Shown here piece after piece: positions 42,345 to 50,567 of a stretch of DNA of 64,000 bases. Below the pieces are notes generated by a model. That model saw only the letters and a list, made by a program, of their open reading frames with translations. It was not told the origin of the DNA and made no database searches. Both the position numbers and the translations under genes were made by a program. The number at the start of each line of letters is the position of its first letter. The first letter of the stretch is position 1. The stretch comes from an uncultured Clostridia bacterium (lineage in GTDB: Bacteria > Bacillota > Clostridia > Lachnospirales > CAG-274), in the NCBI GenBank assembly GCA_947630475.1, contig CANRHR010000005.1, forward strand, positions 1-64,000, read 5' to 3'.

Positions 42345-44282
42345 TTAATCTGAAACTCTGATCTTAAATGTCATTTCATCTTCGTCACCGTCATCATTTT
42401 CGGCAATTACGGTATAGGTATAAGAACCTTCATCTTCTTCGGCATCAAAGCTGAATTCCCAAATAAGCTCATCGTCATCGATATCGTCGTAGTTCTTTTT
42501 GCTTCTTCCTCTTTTGTCGCCGTCTTCGTTTTCGATCCATATCTTAGATACAGCATCGTTTGTATAAACTGTAACATTTACTTCATCTTCAACATCAACG
42601 GTTTTATCCTCAATTTCTATATCGTTAATTTCAGGCTTGTCGGCAATATCAAGTTTAACTGTAAATTTCTTGGTTGCCACATTATCCTTTTCATCATAAG
42701 CATAAACTGTAAAGCTGTTTTTGCTTTCTTTTTCAACCTCAACCTCGAAGTTCCATGTAATTGTGTTTCCAGAATCTGAGCCTGACTCAACTCTTGCAAT
42801 TTCGTCTGAGTTGCTGTCTTTAACGATAATGTATTCTGCAACAGAGGTTGTTTTTGCGCTCATCTTAACGGTTTCGTTAAGAGATACGTCGTCGCTCTTT
42901 TGGGTAACGCTTAAAACCGCAAGCTCTGAGCTTGAATATTTTTCGCCTGTAAGGTTGAAGCTTTCGGAGGTTGAATCTTCATCATCATTATATGCTCTTA
43001 CTTCGTATTTTGTTCTTCCTGAGCTTTCAACCTCAAATTCTATTCTCCATGTTTTTTCGTTGTCTTTTACGCTTGATGAAGTTGGGAAGTTTTTCTTTAC
43101 AACTCTGTCATCATCGTCATCATAAATTTCAACCTTTGTTATATCGTATGTGGTAGTTATTGTAACAGTGGCATCTTCTCCTACGGCAATATCAGAATCA
43201 TAATCTATATCTTTAATCTCCAGCTCGTCATCGTCATTTGATTTTGAAGTAGAGCCTGAGCCGCCGACATCAATGGTTATAGTTTCGTAATTAGCCTCGT
43301 AGCCGTCTGAATTTCCTACATAAACATAGAGATCACATTCGCCTTTTTCGGTCATTTTGATTTTTGTTTGGAAAACCCTGTCATCGCCGGAAAGGTTATA
43401 TGTGGTAAGCTCGGTGCCGGTAGATTTAAAGTTGTTTAAAATCTTTATTCTGTCTGCTGCCGTATTTGTAAATATTGAAAGCTCCACATAATCATTTTTT
43501 GCTACACTTCTGTCATCTGCATCTATTTTTATAATTTTCGGCTGATTATCGAGAGTAACCGTAATCATACAATTTTTTGAAGAAGCGTCATCTTCGTTGT
43601 ATTCAACGGCGTTTCCCGCACAGGCTTTAAGCGTTTTTATTTCGCTTACCGATACGCTCGGCACATATTGCAAAGAGAAAGTCCTTGTTGAATCGGCGTT
43701 TTGGGTATAAACAACGCTTTCGCTTACAATGCTGTTTGTTGCGCTGTCCACAAGCTTAACTTTTTCCGCTGAAGCCGAAGCGATAACGGTTACAGATACT
43801 GTTTCGCCGTTTTTAACGACATTTTGAGATGACACAGCGCTTAAAACTGAAGTTGCCTGAGTTGTTATAAGCACGCTTCTTGAGGCGTTATCCCAATCAA
43901 CGTTAGCCCCAAGCGCCTGAGCAAGCATTCTTACAGGCATCATTGTTCTGCTTTGAAGAACAGCAGAGGGGGTATCAAATGTAGTTGCTTCACCGTTTAC
44001 CGTTATAACGTTTGAACGAAGAGTATGTACAACCGTTCTCGAACCTTTTTTAAGCGTCATAGTTTCGGTTGCGGAGTTCCAATCCACAACGGCGCCAAGG
44101 GTTTCGGCTGTTTTTCTGAACGGCACCATAGCTCTGTTATTCATAATTTGAGGGGTTGCGTCATCAAAGCTTAAAAGCTGATTGTTAATGTAAACAAAAC
44201 AAGGCTCGGCGGCGAATACATTAATAGTCTGCATTAAAAGGCAGAAAATAAGCGCCGCCGCAAGCGATAAAATTTTTTTCAT
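42345..44282 (-). CDS. Secreted protein with copper-amine-oxidase-like (stalk) and Ig-like repeat domains
   Basis: The 645-residue protein has a signal peptide (about 1-25, cleaved near FAA). Two copper-amine-oxidase N-terminal repeats follow at about 30-140 (NNRAMVPFRKTAETLGAVVDW and SRTMMPVRMLAQALGANVDW). The rest is a series of about five Ig-like beta domains, each about 90-100 residues and rich in Asp, Glu, Ser and Thr (for example DDDDDRVVKKNF). There is no LPXTG, SLH or catalytic motif, so it is probably a wall-bound structural or adhesive protein. The acidic runs may bind calcium (inference). It is a single-gene unit. Confidence 0.75.
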   Translation of the reverse strand: MKKILSLAAALIFCLLMQTINVFAAEPCFVYINNQLLSFDDATPQIMNNRAMVPFRKTAETLGAVVDWNSATETMTLKKGSRTVVHTLRSNVITVNGEATTFDTPSAVLQSRTMMPVRMLAQALGANVDWDNASRSVLITTQATSVLSAVSSQNVVKNGETVSVTVIASASAEKVKLVDSATNSIVSESVVYTQNADSTRTFSLQYVPSVSVSEIKTLKACAGNAVEYNEDDASSKNCMITVTLDNQPKIIKIDADDRSVAKNDYVELSIFTNTAADRIKILNNFKSTGTELTTYNLSGDDRVFQTKIKMTEKGECDLYVYVGNSDGYEANYETITIDVGGSGSTSKSNDDDELEIKDIDYDSDIAVGEDATVTITTTYDITKVEIYDDDDDRVVKKNFPTSSSVKDNEKTWRIEFEVESSGRTKYEVRAYNDDEDSTSESFNLTGEKYSSSELAVLSVTQKSDDVSLNETVKMSAKTTSVAEYIIVKDSNSDEIARVESGSDSGNTITWNFEVEVEKESKNSFTVYAYDEKDNVATKKFTVKLDIADKPEINDIEIEDKTVDVEDEVNVTVYTNDAVSKIWIENEDGDKRGRSKKNYDDIDDDELIWEFSFDAEEDEGSYTYTVIAENDDGDEDEMTFKIRVSD

Positions 44283-44439
44283 CTAAAAACCATCCTTTCT
44301 TAAAACTTTTGTTTATATTATAACATATGAATATCTTATAAATGTTACATTTGCATTACAAATATAAGATTGTCCCAAAAGTTCAACCGATATTTTTATA
44401 GGTTAAACATAGGGATAAAAGGTTTGTTGCGGATGAGGC

Positions 44440-45090
44440 TTATATTCCGTATTTATTCCTGTATTCAAGCATTTTATCAAGATATTCTTTTCCGTTTATG
44501 GTGCCGTCTTTAATGCAGTCTATAATATCTTCTATCGTGACAATAGGGTAAACCTTTATGCCAAAATCTTCATAAACCTCTTCAACGGCTGATTTGCCGT
44601 TATTGCCTTTTTCCATTCTGTCCACAGAAATTATAACGCTGAGTATATCTGCATTTGCAGCCTTTTTAAGTATAGGCAGGGTTTCTCTTATAGCTGTGCC
44701 GGCTGTAATAACATCTTCTATTATGGCAACTTTGTCGCCGTCTTTAAGCTTATGCCCTACTAGAACACCGCCCTCGCCATGGTCTTTTACCTCTTTTCTG
44801 TTAAAGCAGTAATTAACGTTTTTTCCCATTTTATTATACATTGCTATGCAAACCGCAACGCATAACGGTATTCCCTTATAAGCAGGCCCAAAAAGCACAT
44901 CCGGCTCAACTGAATTTGCTTTCATGCACTCTGCATAAAATTCGCCGAGTTTTGCTATTTGCTCTCCTGTTTTATAATTGCCGGTATTTACAAAATAAGG
45001 AGTATTTCTGCCGCTTTTGGTTACAAAATCGCCAAAGGTAAGCACTCCCGCTTCACACATGAATTTTATAAATTCTTTTTTATAACTCAT
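44440..45090 (-). CDS. pyrE: Orotate phosphoribosyltransferase PyrE
   Basis: The 216-residue protein has the orotate phosphoribosyltransferase features: FTLKSGR-like VTKSGRNTPYFVNTG, the FGPAYKGIPL loop, FNRKEVKDHGEGG and the PRPP-binding motif VAIIEDVITAGTAIRE. It joins orotate and PRPP to give orotidine 5'-monophosphate. No other pyrimidine genes lie next to it, and no PyrR-type attenuator is visible in the leader. Confidence 0.95.
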   Translation of the reverse strand: MSYKKEFIKFMCEAGVLTFGDFVTKSGRNTPYFVNTGNYKTGEQIAKLGEFYAECMKANSVEPDVLFGPAYKGIPLCVAVCIAMYNKMGKNVNYCFNRKEVKDHGEGGVLVGHKLKDGDKVAIIEDVITAGTAIRETLPILKKAANADILSVIISVDRMEKGNNGKSAVEEVYEDFGIKVYPIVTIEDIIDCIKDGTINGKEYLDKMLEYRNKYGI

Positions 45091-45196
45091 AGTTTAAAAC
45101 CTCACTGTAATTAATTTTTTTTCTGTTTTCATTATGCATATTATACTTTATTTTTAAAAAATTTACAATACTGTAATAAGCCTTAATTTTTGATTT

Positions 45197-45230
45197 AACC
45201 GACTAAGTAAGCTGAGTACGAATATCATTG
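45197..45230 (+). repeat. Family B repeat, short copy
   Basis: AACCGACTAAGTAAGC joined directly to TGAGTACGAATATCATTG, i.e. both ends of family B without the central hairpin. It lies between the divergent pyrE and ychF genes. Confidence 0.65.
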
Positions 45231-45254
45231 TCTTTCGATTATAATCAACTGTTG

Positions 45255-45283
45255 TTGACAAATCCAAACGTATTTTATAAAAT
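45255..45283 (+). promoter_or_regulatory. Sigma-A promoter of ychF
   Basis: TTGACA, 17 bases, TAAAAT, giving a leader of about 105 bases before ATG 45397. The gap 45091-45396 otherwise holds only a family B copy. Confidence 0.8.
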
Positions 45284-45396
45284 TATCTCATATTAAAAAA
45301 AGCATTGTAAGAAAGTAATTCGGTTGGTTATAAGTATTCGGCATAAGCCGAGCATAACAGCTTAAAAAATATATAAACGAAAGGATAAAATTAATT

Positions 45397-46494
45397 ATGA
45401 AATTAGGAATAGTTGGTCTGCCAAACGTAGGAAAAAGCACATTATTTAATTCTCTGACTCAAGGCGGAGCCGAAGCGGCAAATTATCCGTTTTGCACAAT
45501 CGATCCAAACATTGGGGTAGTTTGTGTACCTGATTACAGGCTTGAAAAATTAAGAGAGCTTTACAATTCAAAAAAAGTTATTCCGGCCGTTATAGAGTTT
45601 GTGGATATAGCGGGGCTTGTAAAGGGCGCAAGCAAAGGCGAGGGGCTTGGCAATAAGTTTCTTTCTCATATCCGTGAAGTTGATGCCATTGTGCATGTTG
45701 TAAGGTGTTTTGAGGACAGCAATATTGTACACGTTGATGCTGCTGTAGATCCTATAAGGGATATAGAAACAATTAATTTAGAGCTTATTTTTTCGGATCT
45801 TGAGCTTATAGAAAGAAGAATTTCCAAAACGGCAAAAGCTGCTAAGGCTGATAAGGCTCTTCAAAAAGAACTTGAGCTTTTAAACGACATCAAGGCTTGT
45901 CTTGAGGAGGGAAAATCTGTAAGAAATATGAATTTTTCATCCGAAGAAGAAAATCAATTTGTACGCGAGCTTAATCTTTTAACCTTTAAGCCTGTGCTTT
46001 ATGCCGCAAACGTTGCGGAAGATGATCTTGCCGATGACGGCGAAAGCAACGTTTATGCCCAAAAAATAAGAGAGCTTGCCAAAAAGGAAGGCTCCGAGGT
46101 ATTTGTTGTTTGCGCAAAAATAGAAGAAGAAATTGCAGCTTTGGAAAATGATGAAAAAAAGGAATTTTTATCAGCGCTTGGCTGCAAGGAAAGCGGACTG
46201 GATCGTCTTATAGCAGCAAGCTACAGTCTTCTTGGGCTTATAAGCTATCTTACGGCGGGTGAGCCGGAAGTGCGTGCATGGACAATAACAAAGGGTACGA
46301 AAGCACCTCAGGCAGCCGGCAAAATTCATTCTGATTTTGAAAGAGGCTTTATAAGAGCGGAAACCGTAAGTTTTGATGATTTGATCCGCCTTGGTTCGGT
46401 TGCCGCCGCAAGAGAACAAGGTCTTGTCAGGAGTGAGGGTAAGGATTATGTTGTTAAGGATGGAGATGTTATTCTTTTTAGATTTAATGTATGA
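45397..46494 (+). CDS. ychF: Redox-regulated ATPase/GTPase YchF (OLA1 family)
   Basis: The 365-residue protein has the G1 motif GLPNVGKST at residues 6-14, the YchF-specific NYPFCTIDPN, G3 DIAGLVKGASKGEGLGN, and a C-terminal TGS domain with RAWTITKGTKAPQAAGKIHSD-type sequence and the final KDGDVILFRFNV. YchF is a universal P-loop ATPase that associates with ribosomes and is linked to stress responses. Full length and intact. It has its own promoter and is convergent with the DAHP synthase gene. Confidence 0.96.
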   Translation: MKLGIVGLPNVGKSTLFNSLTQGGAEAANYPFCTIDPNIGVVCVPDYRLEKLRELYNSKKVIPAVIEFVDIAGLVKGASKGEGLGNKFLSHIREVDAIVHVVRCFEDSNIVHVDAAVDPIRDIETINLELIFSDLELIERRISKTAKAAKADKALQKELELLNDIKACLEEGKSVRNMNFSSEEENQFVRELNLLTFKPVLYAANVAEDDLADDGESNVYAQKIRELAKKEGSEVFVVCAKIEEEIAALENDEKKEFLSALGCKESGLDRLIAASYSLLGLISYLTAGEPEVRAWTITKGTKAPQAAGKIHSDFERGFIRAETVSFDDLIRLGSVAAAREQGLVRSEGKDYVVKDGDVILFRFNV

Positions 46495-46501
46495 TAATAA
46501 A

Positions 46502-46732
46502 AAGCCTCGCCTATAAGGCGAGGCTTTTGTCGAAAAAGTCCATTCGGACTTTTTCGATTTTAAATAGAAGAATAAAAGGCTCATTCCGGCGGCTTAAAAA
46601 GCCTTGGAACTCGCCTTTTTCCTCGGCGGAAATGAATTCCTGCTGCGGATTTTATGCCTGCGGCGCTTTTAAAAGCTTATAAGCTCAACAAAAGTTAGAT
46701 TTTGACAGCCTAAAGCTTATAAGGTTAGGCTT
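46502..46732 (-). repeat. Family A intergenic repeat, copy A6
   Basis: In reverse orientation. The framing hairpins are AAAGCCTCGCC/GGCGAGGCTTT (46502-46528) and AGCCTAA/TTAGGCT (46708-46732). The core has TCGAAAAAGTCC/GGACTTTTTCGA, GGCTTAAAAAGCC, GGCGGAAATGAATTCCTGC and ends TTTTGACAGCC. It is placed between the convergent ychF and DAHP synthase genes, and the framing hairpins with their T-runs can serve as the terminators of both. Confidence 0.8.
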
Positions 46733-46735
46733 TTT

Positions 46736-47764
46736 TTATATTCTTTCAGCCATGTAATAAAGAAGCTCTTCGGTTGCGCTCCAGCCAAGGCAAGGGTCTG
46801 TAATTGATTTTCCGTATATATGCTCGTCAACTTTCTGACAGCCTTCTTCAATGTAGCTTTCAATCATAAAGCCTTTAACATATTTTCTTATTCTTTCGTT
46901 ATATTTTCTGTTGTGGAGTACCTCTTTTACTATTCTTGGCTGCTCATAATACTGCTTTTTGCTGTTGGAATGATTTGTATCAACAATAATTGATGGGTTT
47001 TCAAAGCCCTTTTGCTCATAAACGCTGATTGCTCTTGTCAAATCTTCGTAATGATAATTAGGCACATTTTCGCCATGCTTGTTTACAGAGCCTCTTAAAA
47101 TAGCATGAGCATAAGGATTTCCCGATGTTCTTACTTCATAATCGTGATATATAAAATCATGATTGCCATGAGCTGCTTGTATTGAATTAAACATTACGGT
47201 AAGATCGCCGCTTGTTGGGTTTTTCATTCCCACAGGAACGTCTATGCCGCTTGCCGTAAGCCTGTGCTGCTGATTTTCAACGCTTCTTGCGCCAACTGCA
47301 ATATATGTTAAAATATCCTCAACATAAGGCAGGTTATTGGGATAAAGCATTTCATCGGCAATAGGAAGCCCTGATTCTTCCATGGCTCTTATATCCATTT
47401 TTCTTATTGAAATAATACCCTCCGCCATGTTGGGCGCTTTTTCGGGATTGGGCTGATGCAGTATTCCTTTGTAGCCTTCGCCTGTTGTTCTGGGTTTTCC
47501 CGTATAAATTCTGGGTATTAAAAAAAGAGTATCTTTAACTTTATCATTTACTTTTTTGAGCCTTGATATATAATCGCAGACAGAATCTTCGTGATCGGCG
47601 GAACAAGGCCCTATAATAACAATAAGTTTATTAACTTTTCCTGAAAGTATATCTTTAAGCTCTTTATCCTTTTGAGCCTTAAGCTTTTTTAATTCCTCGC
47701 TCATAGGAACCATTTGTATGATTTCTTCCGGGGTTGGTATTTTTCTTATATTGGTGAAACTCAT
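46736..47764 (-). CDS. 3-deoxy-7-phosphoheptulonate (DAHP) synthase, class I AroFGH type
   Basis: The 342-residue enzyme matches the AroF/AroG/AroH family: VIIGPCSADHE-like IGPCSADHEDSV, PRIYTGKPRTTGEGYKG, the GARSVENQQHR stretch, PVGMKNPTSGD and DTNHSNSKKQY near the C-terminus. It condenses phosphoenolpyruvate with erythrose 4-phosphate, the first step of aromatic amino acid synthesis. No separate regulatory domain is fused, so any feedback control would be of the AroFGH type within the barrel extensions. It has no neighbouring aromatic genes. Confidence 0.93.
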   Translation of the reverse strand: MSFTNIRKIPTPEEIIQMVPMSEELKKLKAQKDKELKDILSGKVNKLIVIIGPCSADHEDSVCDYISRLKKVNDKVKDTLFLIPRIYTGKPRTTGEGYKGILHQPNPEKAPNMAEGIISIRKMDIRAMEESGLPIADEMLYPNNLPYVEDILTYIAVGARSVENQQHRLTASGIDVPVGMKNPTSGDLTVMFNSIQAAHGNHDFIYHDYEVRTSGNPYAHAILRGSVNKHGENVPNYHYEDLTRAISVYEQKGFENPSIIVDTNHSNSKKQYYEQPRIVKEVLHNRKYNERIRKYVKGFMIESYIEEGCQKVDEHIYGKSITDPCLGWSATEELLYYMAERI

Positions 47765-48033
47765 AATAAACTCCTCCGTAATATTTTTATGCTGTAATAT
47801 AAACCTTTTGGCATATAAAACAGCTATATAGGATAAATATATTATTTTTGGCGACTTTAGTCAAGGGAAAAATAATTTAAGCGTCGAAAAGTCCGTTCTG
47901 TTTTTTTCATAAAAAGCGGAAAGCCGCATACACATAAAAAATGAATTTTATTCAGCATATCCATAATTTTTGTTAAAAAAAACTTTATCTTTATTGATAT
48001 TGACATTGTTGTTTATTTTTTCATTTAAATATA

Positions 48034-48062
48034 TTGCAACCTGCATTATTATTTGTTATAAT
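48034..48062 (+). promoter_or_regulatory. Sigma-A promoter of the phosphofructokinase gene
   Basis: TTGCAA, 17 bases, TATAAT, 45 bases before ATG 48108. The gap 47765-48033 otherwise has a short AAGCGGAAAGCCGC inverted repeat and nothing else visible. Confidence 0.75.
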
Positions 48063-48107
48063 ATCTTTATTAATTTACTAAAATTCACAAAAAAGGAGTG
48101 TTTTTCT

Positions 48108-49343
48108 ATGTCAGTTGGCAATATTATAGTGGGTCAGTCAGGCGGTCCTACCTCTGTTATCAACGCAAGCCTTGCGGGCGTTTTTAAAACTGCTCTTGAC
48201 AGAGGATCCAATAAAATTTACGGTATGCTTAACGGTATAAGCGGTCTTCTCAACAATCGCTATGTAGATTTGACGGATAAAATCAAAAACAATCTTGATG
48301 TTGAGCTGCTTAAAAGAACTCCGTCTTCTTTCTTGGGCTCTTGCCGTTTTAAGCTTCCGGAAATCTCAGCCGATGAAAAAACTTACGAGAATATTATAAG
48401 CATATTAAAAAAGCTTGAAATATCTCATTTCTTCTATATCGGCGGCAATGACTCAATGGATACAATCAAAAAGCTTTCCGAATATGCAAAGATCAAAAAT
48501 ATCGATATAAATTTTATGGGCGTGCCTAAAACAATTGATAACGATCTTGCCGTAACCGACCATACTCCCGGCTTCGGAAGCGCAGCAAAGTATATAGGAA
48601 CAACGGTTAAAGAGGTTATAAGGGACGGTCTTGTTTACGATACAAAAAATGTAACCGTAATCGAAATTATGGGACGTAATGCCGGATGGCTTACCTCCGC
48701 CGCAGCTCTTGCAAAGGGCGATGACTGCGAGGGCGTTGATATGATATATCTTCCTGAGGTTGCGTTTGATCTTGATAAATTTATCGAAAAATCAGTTCAA
48801 ATCCAAAAAGAAAAAAATAATTTTGTTATTGCCGTTTCAGAGGGAATAAAGACAGCCGATGGAACATATGTATGCGAGCTTAGCAACTCAGATCGTTTTA
48901 CAGATTCTTTCGGTCACAAGGCATTAAGCGGAACAGCAAGTTTTCTTGCCGATAAGCTTGCGGCTGAGCTGGGCTGCAAAACAAGAAGCGTAGAGTTCAG
49001 CACACTCCAGCGCTGCGGAAGCCACATTGCTTCTCAAACAGATATTACCGAAGCCTTCCTTGCGGGAGGACAGGCTGTAAAGGCTGCGTTTGACGGCGAA
49101 ACAGGAAAAGTTGTTATCTTTGACAGAATATCAAATGATCCTTACCTTATGACAACTCGTGTAGCTGATGTAAACGACATCGCAAACGTTGAAAAGGTTG
49201 TTCCCGCTGAGTGGATTACAAACGAAGGAACATATGTTTCAGATGAGCTTGTTAATTATATGCTTCCTCTTATCCAGGGCGAGCTTCCTCCTTATATGGT
49301 AAACGGTCTGCCAAAACATATTACTGTTAATGATATTAAATAA
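48108..49343 (+). CDS. pfp: 6-phosphofructokinase, pyrophosphate-dependent type
   Basis: ATG 48108 follows AAAAGGAGTG; the frame is open further upstream, but that part overlaps the promoter. The 411-residue protein has GGPTSVINASLAGV, GGNDSMDT with Asp where ATP enzymes have Gly, the PPi-type signature PKTIDNDL with its Lys-Thr-Ile-Asp-Asn-Asp, HTPGFGSAAKYIG and MGRNAGWL. These point to a pyrophosphate-dependent enzyme, which makes the glycolytic step reversible. Whether it prefers PPi or ATP has to be inferred from the family. Confidence 0.92.
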   Translation: MSVGNIIVGQSGGPTSVINASLAGVFKTALDRGSNKIYGMLNGISGLLNNRYVDLTDKIKNNLDVELLKRTPSSFLGSCRFKLPEISADEKTYENIISILKKLEISHFFYIGGNDSMDTIKKLSEYAKIKNIDINFMGVPKTIDNDLAVTDHTPGFGSAAKYIGTTVKEVIRDGLVYDTKNVTVIEIMGRNAGWLTSAAALAKGDDCEGVDMIYLPEVAFDLDKFIEKSVQIQKEKNNFVIAVSEGIKTADGTYVCELSNSDRFTDSFGHKALSGTASFLADKLAAELGCKTRSVEFSTLQRCGSHIASQTDITEAFLAGGQAVKAAFDGETGKVVIFDRISNDPYLMTTRVADVNDIANVEKVVPAEWITNEGTYVSDELVNYMLPLIQGELPPYMVNGLPKHITVNDIK

Positions 49344-49375
49344 AAATTTGCATTATTATCGGATTAAGATTTTCT

Positions 49376-49403
49376 TCGAAAAAGTCCAACCGGACTTTTT
49401 CGA
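49376..49403 (+). repeat. Solitary family A right-end hairpin
   Basis: TCGAAAAAGTCC-AACC-GGACTTTTTCGA is a perfect 12-bp stem identical in its arms to the right-end hairpins of A2, A3 and A6. It is located alone between pfp and the aldolase gene, 33 bases after the pfp stop, where it can act as a terminator. Confidence 0.7.
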
Positions 49404-49450
49404 TGCTCAGCATTTATAAAATATAAATATTTTGAAAGGTGGTATTTTAA

Positions 49451-50413
49451 ATGAATGAAGTACTCAAAAAACTCAGCGCTATAGGTATTGTTCCTGTAAT
49501 TAAAATTGATGATGTTGAAAAAGCAGTTCCTCTTGCAAAGGCTTTGGTTGCAGGCGGTATTCCATGTGCAGAAGTTACATTTAGAACAGACGAAGCCGAA
49601 GAAGCTATAAAAAGAATGGCTGCCGAAGTTCCCGAAATGCTTGTCGGCGCAGGAACTATACTCACTCCGGAGCAGGCTGACAGAGCGATTGCCGCAGGCT
49701 CAAAATTCCTTGTAAGCCCCGGTCTTAATCCAAAGGTTGTTAAGCATTGTATAGATAAGGGTTATCTTATCACTCCGGGTACATCAAATCCAAGTGATGT
49801 TGAAGTAGCAATCGAGCTTGGTCTTGATGTTGTTAAATTCTTCCCTGCTGAGGCTGCCGGCGGAATTAAAATGATCAAATCCATGGCTGCTCCTTATACA
49901 AAGATGAAATTTATGCCCACAGGCGGTATAAATGCCGATAATCTTAACAGCTATCTTTCTTTCAATAAGATTATCTGCTGCGGCGGAAGCTGGATGGTTA
50001 AAGATGACCTTATCAAAAACGGCGAGTTTGATAAAATCACAGAGTTATGTAAGCAGGCTGTTGCGGCTATGCTTGGCTTTGAGGTTGCTCATATCGGAAT
50101 CAATACTCAGGATGAATCTGCTGCTATGGCAGTTGCAGAGAAATTTAACAAGCTCTTTAACTTCCCAATCAAAAACGGCAATTCAGCCGTATTTGCTTCA
50201 TCAGGCATTGAGGTAAGAAAGTCTATGTTTAGGGGAACAAACGGTCATATAGCTATTAAAACAAACTATATTGACAGAGCTATCCATTATATCGAGGCTA
50301 TGGGCGGAGCTGTTGATATGGAGAAGGACGTTGTTGAGAAAGACGGTAAGATCAAAGCTGTTTATTTGAAAGACGAGATTGGCGGCTTTGCTGTTCATTT
50401 GGTTCAGAAATAA
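49451..50413 (+). CDS. KDPG/KHG aldolase fused to a VOC (glyoxalase-like) domain
   Basis: Residues about 1-205 form a class I KDPG aldolase: Glu41 in AEVTFR, VGAGTILTPEQA, KFLVSPGLNP, the Schiff-base Lys129 in VVKFFPAEA and MPTGGIN. The enzyme cleaves 2-keto-3-deoxy-6-phosphogluconate (and often 4-hydroxy-2-oxoglutarate). Normal KDPG aldolases end near residue 210, but this protein continues for about 110 residues with a VOC-type fold (EVAHIGINTQDESAAM, GHIAIKTNYIDRAIHYIEAM, AVYLKDEIGGFAVHLVQ). The role of the added domain is unknown. No other hexuronate genes are adjacent. Ribosome binding site AAAGGTGG. Confidence 0.88.
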   Translation: MNEVLKKLSAIGIVPVIKIDDVEKAVPLAKALVAGGIPCAEVTFRTDEAEEAIKRMAAEVPEMLVGAGTILTPEQADRAIAAGSKFLVSPGLNPKVVKHCIDKGYLITPGTSNPSDVEVAIELGLDVVKFFPAEAAGGIKMIKSMAAPYTKMKFMPTGGINADNLNSYLSFNKIICCGGSWMVKDDLIKNGEFDKITELCKQAVAAMLGFEVAHIGINTQDESAAMAVAEKFNKLFNFPIKNGNSAVFASSGIEVRKSMFRGTNGHIAIKTNYIDRAIHYIEAMGGAVDMEKDVVEKDGKIKAVYLKDEIGGFAVHLVQK

Positions 50414-50421
50414 TATAATTA

Positions 50422-50567
50422 AAAGCCCCTGCTTTTGCAGGGGCTTTTTTTAGGCTGTCAATAAACCTGAGTTTATAAGTTTTTAAGAGCGCCGCAGGAG
50501 GAAATCGCATTTTCGCCGAGGAAAAAGGCAAATTTCAAGGCTTTTAAAGCCGCCGGAATGAGCCTTT
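50422..50567 (+). repeat. Terminator plus family A repeat, copy A7 (truncated)
   Basis: The terminator AAAGCCCCTGC/GCAGGGGCTTT with a T-run (50422-50450) is followed at once by the family A left end AGGCTGTCAATAAA and the core shared with A2 (GTTTATAAGTTTTTAAGAGC, ATCGCATTTTCGCCGAGG, GGCTTTTAAAGCC). It stops at AGCCTTTTTA, directly next to the stop codon of the M23 gene, without the GAAAAAGTCC hairpin. Confidence 0.78.

Noticed and set aside
47970-48107. Extended N-terminus of the phosphofructokinase
   Set aside because: It would contain the promoter (48034-48062). ATG 48108 has a good ribosome binding site and gives the family start.
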